Shown in pieces: positions 30,834-33,250 of a stretch of 33,250 bases of DNA. Under the pieces are notes generated by a model. That model worked only from the letters and a program-made list of their open reading frames with translations, did not search any database and had not been told where the DNA came from. Position 1 is the stretch's first letter, and the number at the start of each line of letters is the position of its first letter. Source of the stretch: a virus; the IMG/VR virus record IMGVR_UViG_3300024356_000022, positions 1 to 33,250 of that record; one strand, written 5' to 3'. The position numbers and the translations under genes are program-made.

Positions 30834-33250
30834 CAGGCATACTTAATTTATTAGCCAGTGGTAAGCCACCTGCAGCAGCTGTTACAGCTTATCAAATTGA
30901 GCGTAGTTTAAGATTTAACAGCAGCGATAGCGCATATTTAAGCTGGACACCTCCAGTAGCTGGCAATCGCAAAACCTGGACTTGGAGTGGTTGGATTAAA
31001 CGCACTAATTTTGCGACTACAAACATACTGTTTTCGGCGTTAAACACTGGACAAAGTACCTTTCGATGCGAGTTTGACGCTACATCAAACAAGCTCTATT
31101 TCAGAAACTTCATCTCTGATACTCCAAATCTAAACCTTATTACAACACAAGTATTTCGCGATTCGTCTGCGTGGTATCACCTTGTGTGTGCAGTTGATAC
31201 CACGCAAGCTACAGCGTCCGATCGCGTCAAGCTGTATATTAACGGTGTTCAGATAACATCCTTTGACACAGCCACATATCCCTCGCAAAACTATGACACT
31301 TGGGTTAACGCGACTACAGTCCATAACATAGGTTCTGAGATTGGTGCCTATGGTTGGTTTAACGGCTATATAGCCGACGTTCACTTTATCGACGGCCAAC
31401 AGCTAACACCAGCAGCTTTTGGTGCAACCAGTGCAACCACAGGCGTTTGGACACCTAGTGCCTATACAGGTACCTATGGTACTAATGGCTTTCGCTTGCC
31501 ATTTAGCGATAATAGTAGTGCGCTAAACTTAGGTTGCAACACTGCACAAACTGGTGATGAACTGTGGCCATATACGACACTACACCTTAGCGGCAATCCT
31601 GCTAATACCAGCGGCTATAACTGCTTTAGTGATAAAAGCGGTCAAAATAATGGCAATGGTTTTCCTATTACAGTTAACGGCGACACACGCAGCAGCAGTT
31701 TTAGTCCGTATGGGACTAGTTGGAGTGCATATTTCGATGGTGCAAGCGACTACATTCAATACACAAATTCAGATTTTTCTGTTTCTACTGGAGACTTTAC
31801 GGCAGAATGGTGGATGTATGTTACATCCGATAAATCTCAAGTTGGGATAATGACCGCAGCATCCAATCCTAATTTGACTATTGGCTATGGAAGTGGGTCA
31901 GCAAATGCCAGACAGGTGTATGTTGAATGGGGTGGGTCAGGCGCTTATATAGGCTCCATGTCTAATTACGCAAACGTTTGGGTTCATATTTGCGTCATGA
32001 GAAGCTCTGGAACTGTTTACACGTTCCAAAACGGAACTCTTTTAAGCTCCGTTTCTAAATCTGCCGCTTTAGGTTCTACAGCCAATATGGTAATTGGCAC
32101 TAACTCAGGCGATATAGCGGCTCAAAGTTTTCCTGGTTATTTAAGTAACGTAAGATTTTCTAAAGTTGCCGTTTATAGTACTTCTGGGTTTACGCCTAGC
32201 ACTTCGCCATTGACCAGAACAAGTCAAGGCGCAACAAACGTCCAATTTTTAACGCTTCAGTCTAACAGATTTTTGGATAGTAATGGTGTTAATACGCCAG
32301 CATCAAGCCCGTTAACAATAACTAAGAACGGTGATGTAACCGTAGCCAGCTTCTCCCCATTTCTAGAAACTGACACTACTAGTGGGTCAGGCTACTTTGA
32401 TGGTAATGGGGATTTTCTAGCTACGCCTACTACTGGGCAGTTTGCAACTACTGGCAACTTTACAGTGAGCTTTTGGTTTTACACATTATCTAGTAATCAA
32501 CAAGTTATCTTAGGCAATCACGCCAACACCAGTACCACATCAGGTAATTGGATGGTCACAGTTGAGAATGGTACGTTTGGTTACTATATTAACGGTGGCG
32601 GTGGTGCAGCACAGATTTATTCTGCTGCAAATACGTTTGTACCAGGGCAGTGGTATTTTGTGTCATTCTCGAGAAGTGGCAACACTGTAACTGCTTACTT
32701 AAACGGTGCCACCGTAGGCTCTATAACTAAGACAGATACTTTTGGTAATGCCAGTCAAACCGTGCATATTGGCCAAAGGCCTTATGCAGGTAGCCCTGTT
32801 TCTGTAGTTGGTTACATTGCAGATGTAAGATTTGTAGATGGAACTGCTATTGCTGGAACTACAGTACCAACCACTCCTGTTACCGCCATTTCAGGAACTC
32901 AACTTCTTACCCTACAAGACCGTGCTAACTACAACAACAGCGGCTTTCAGGATAGTTCTCAGTTTAATCATGTTATTACTAGAAACGGCAATGCCACACA
33001 AGGTACGTTTAGCCCGTTCTCACAGACTGGGTGGGGGAATTATTTTGATGGGAGTGTCGATTCTTTAAGTTTGGCAAGCAACGCTGCTTTTGCTTATGGA
33101 ACTAGCGATTTTACGTGGGAAGTATGGGTGTTTCCTACTGCTTCAACGTGGACATCTGGCTCTGGTAATTTTTACATCATTGAACACGCCACAAACGGCG
33201 GTACGCTTTTTTATTATCAAAATAGAATTGCTTATTACAATCCAACAACG
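30830..33250 (+). CDS. LamG-repeat adhesin (3' partial, runs off the window)
   Basis: The frame from ATG 30830 stays open to the last base, 807 codons, so the true protein is longer. It begins MTGILNLLASGKPPAAAV. Four LamG/concanavalin-A-like jelly-roll domains can be seen: ~24-195, ~291-460, ~507-680 and ~727 to the edge. Each has a signature pair: (Y/R)FDG- or FNSS-type opening, WxxSGWIKR / AEWWMYV / VSFWFYT / WEVWVFP core strand, a WYHLVCAVD / WYFVSFSRS strand, and a GY(I/L)(A/S)(D/N)V(H/R)F closing strand. Linkers carry FSPF/FSPY. The fold binds glycans in many proteins, so a host-surface receptor role is likely. CTAG is scarce across much of the gene, unlike the genes just before it. Confidence 0.82.
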   Translation, partial: MTGILNLLASGKPPAAAVTAYQIERSLRFNSSDSAYLSWTPPVAGNRKTWTWSGWIKRTNFATTNILFSALNTGQSTFRCEFDATSNKLYFRNFISDTPNLNLITTQVFRDSSAWYHLVCAVDTTQATASDRVKLYINGVQITSFDTATYPSQNYDTWVNATTVHNIGSEIGAYGWFNGYIADVHFIDGQQLTPAAFGATSATTGVWTPSAYTGTYGTNGFRLPFSDNSSALNLGCNTAQTGDELWPYTTLHLSGNPANTSGYNCFSDKSGQNNGNGFPITVNGDTRSSSFSPYGTSWSAYFDGASDYIQYTNSDFSVSTGDFTAEWWMYVTSDKSQVGIMTAASNPNLTIGYGSGSANARQVYVEWGGSGAYIGSMSNYANVWVHICVMRSSGTVYTFQNGTLLSSVSKSAALGSTANMVIGTNSGDIAAQSFPGYLSNVRFSKVAVYSTSGFTPSTSPLTRTSQGATNVQFLTLQSNRFLDSNGVNTPASSPLTITKNGDVTVASFSPFLETDTTSGSGYFDGNGDFLATPTTGQFATTGNFTVSFWFYTLSSNQQVILGNHANTSTTSGNWMVTVENGTFGYYINGGGGAAQIYSAANTFVPGQWYFVSFSRSGNTVTAYLNGATVGSITKTDTFGNASQTVHIGQRPYAGSPVSVVGYIADVRFVDGTAIAGTTVPTTPVTAISGTQLLTLQDRANYNNSGFQDSSQFNHVITRNGNATQGTFSPFSQTGWGNYFDGSVDSLSLASNAAFAYGTSDFTWEVWVFPTASTWTSGSGNFYIIEHATNGGTLFYYQNRIAYYNPTT

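Noticed and set aside
31554-33068. Short forward ORFs inside the region after 30830
   Set aside because: They are out of frame with the continuous LamG frame that runs to the window end.
30096-33250. Diversity-generating retroelement, suggested by the Mtd-N-like domain
   Set aside because: No reverse transcriptase, template repeat or adenine-variable repeat is seen in the window.

Overview
The window is part of a tailed-phage genome (class Caudoviricetes), on the + strand throughout. It covers the head-tail joining, tail and adhesin genes of a long, non-contractile-tailed (siphovirus-like) phage. Evidence: an HK97-type major capsid protein, a connector/neck/terminator series, a tail tube protein, a frameshifted tail assembly chaperone, a 1726-residue tape measure protein with a lambda gpH-type C-terminus, and a lambda-like M-L-K-I-J tail tip. 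I see no sheath or contractile baseplate gene. The host cannot be read from the sequence. Several small tail-associated families resemble ones I know from aquatic phages and cyanophages, so an aquatic bacterium is a reasonable guess only. The DNA is moderately AT-rich, with unusually frequent CTAG.

Layout. (1) 1-4032: capsid protein (5' end outside the window), gp6-like connector, a 526-residue neck protein, tail terminator. (2) 4111-6198: tail tube protein, then the tail assembly chaperone with a -1 slippery heptamer GGGAAAC at 5797-5803. Strong hairpins without T-tracts lie after the capsid, terminator and tube genes. (3) 6178-6258: intrinsic terminator, then a consensus sigma70-type promoter. 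(4) 6300-20661: tape measure, M-like and DUF1833 (L-like) proteins, a 1579-residue K+I+J fusion, an S74-type self-processing fibre and a small companion. (5) 20662-20983: a non-coding stretch with a possible structured RNA, a 13-bp-stem terminator and a second promoter sharing 15 identical bases with the first. (6) 20984-33250: a membrane/coiled-coil protein, then an adhesin cassette of collagen-like fibres, glycine-rich fibre, small fibre-associated proteins, a 2OG-Fe(II) oxygenase and a LamG-repeat protein that runs off the right edge.

Genes are packed with TAATG and ATGA overlaps, suggesting translational coupling. Transcription appears divided into three units: head/tube; tape measure and tip; accessory adhesins. 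CTAG density separates native DNA (about 13-15 per kb by eye) from segments near 3-4 per kb: the glycine-rich fibre to oxygenase block (about 26780-29530) and most of the LamG gene (about 31010 onward). These look recently acquired.

The least conventional points are the K+I+J fusion with a PA14-like insertion, the collagen-like fibre with regular register breaks and four repeated beta modules, and an oxygenase sitting among collagen-like proteins.
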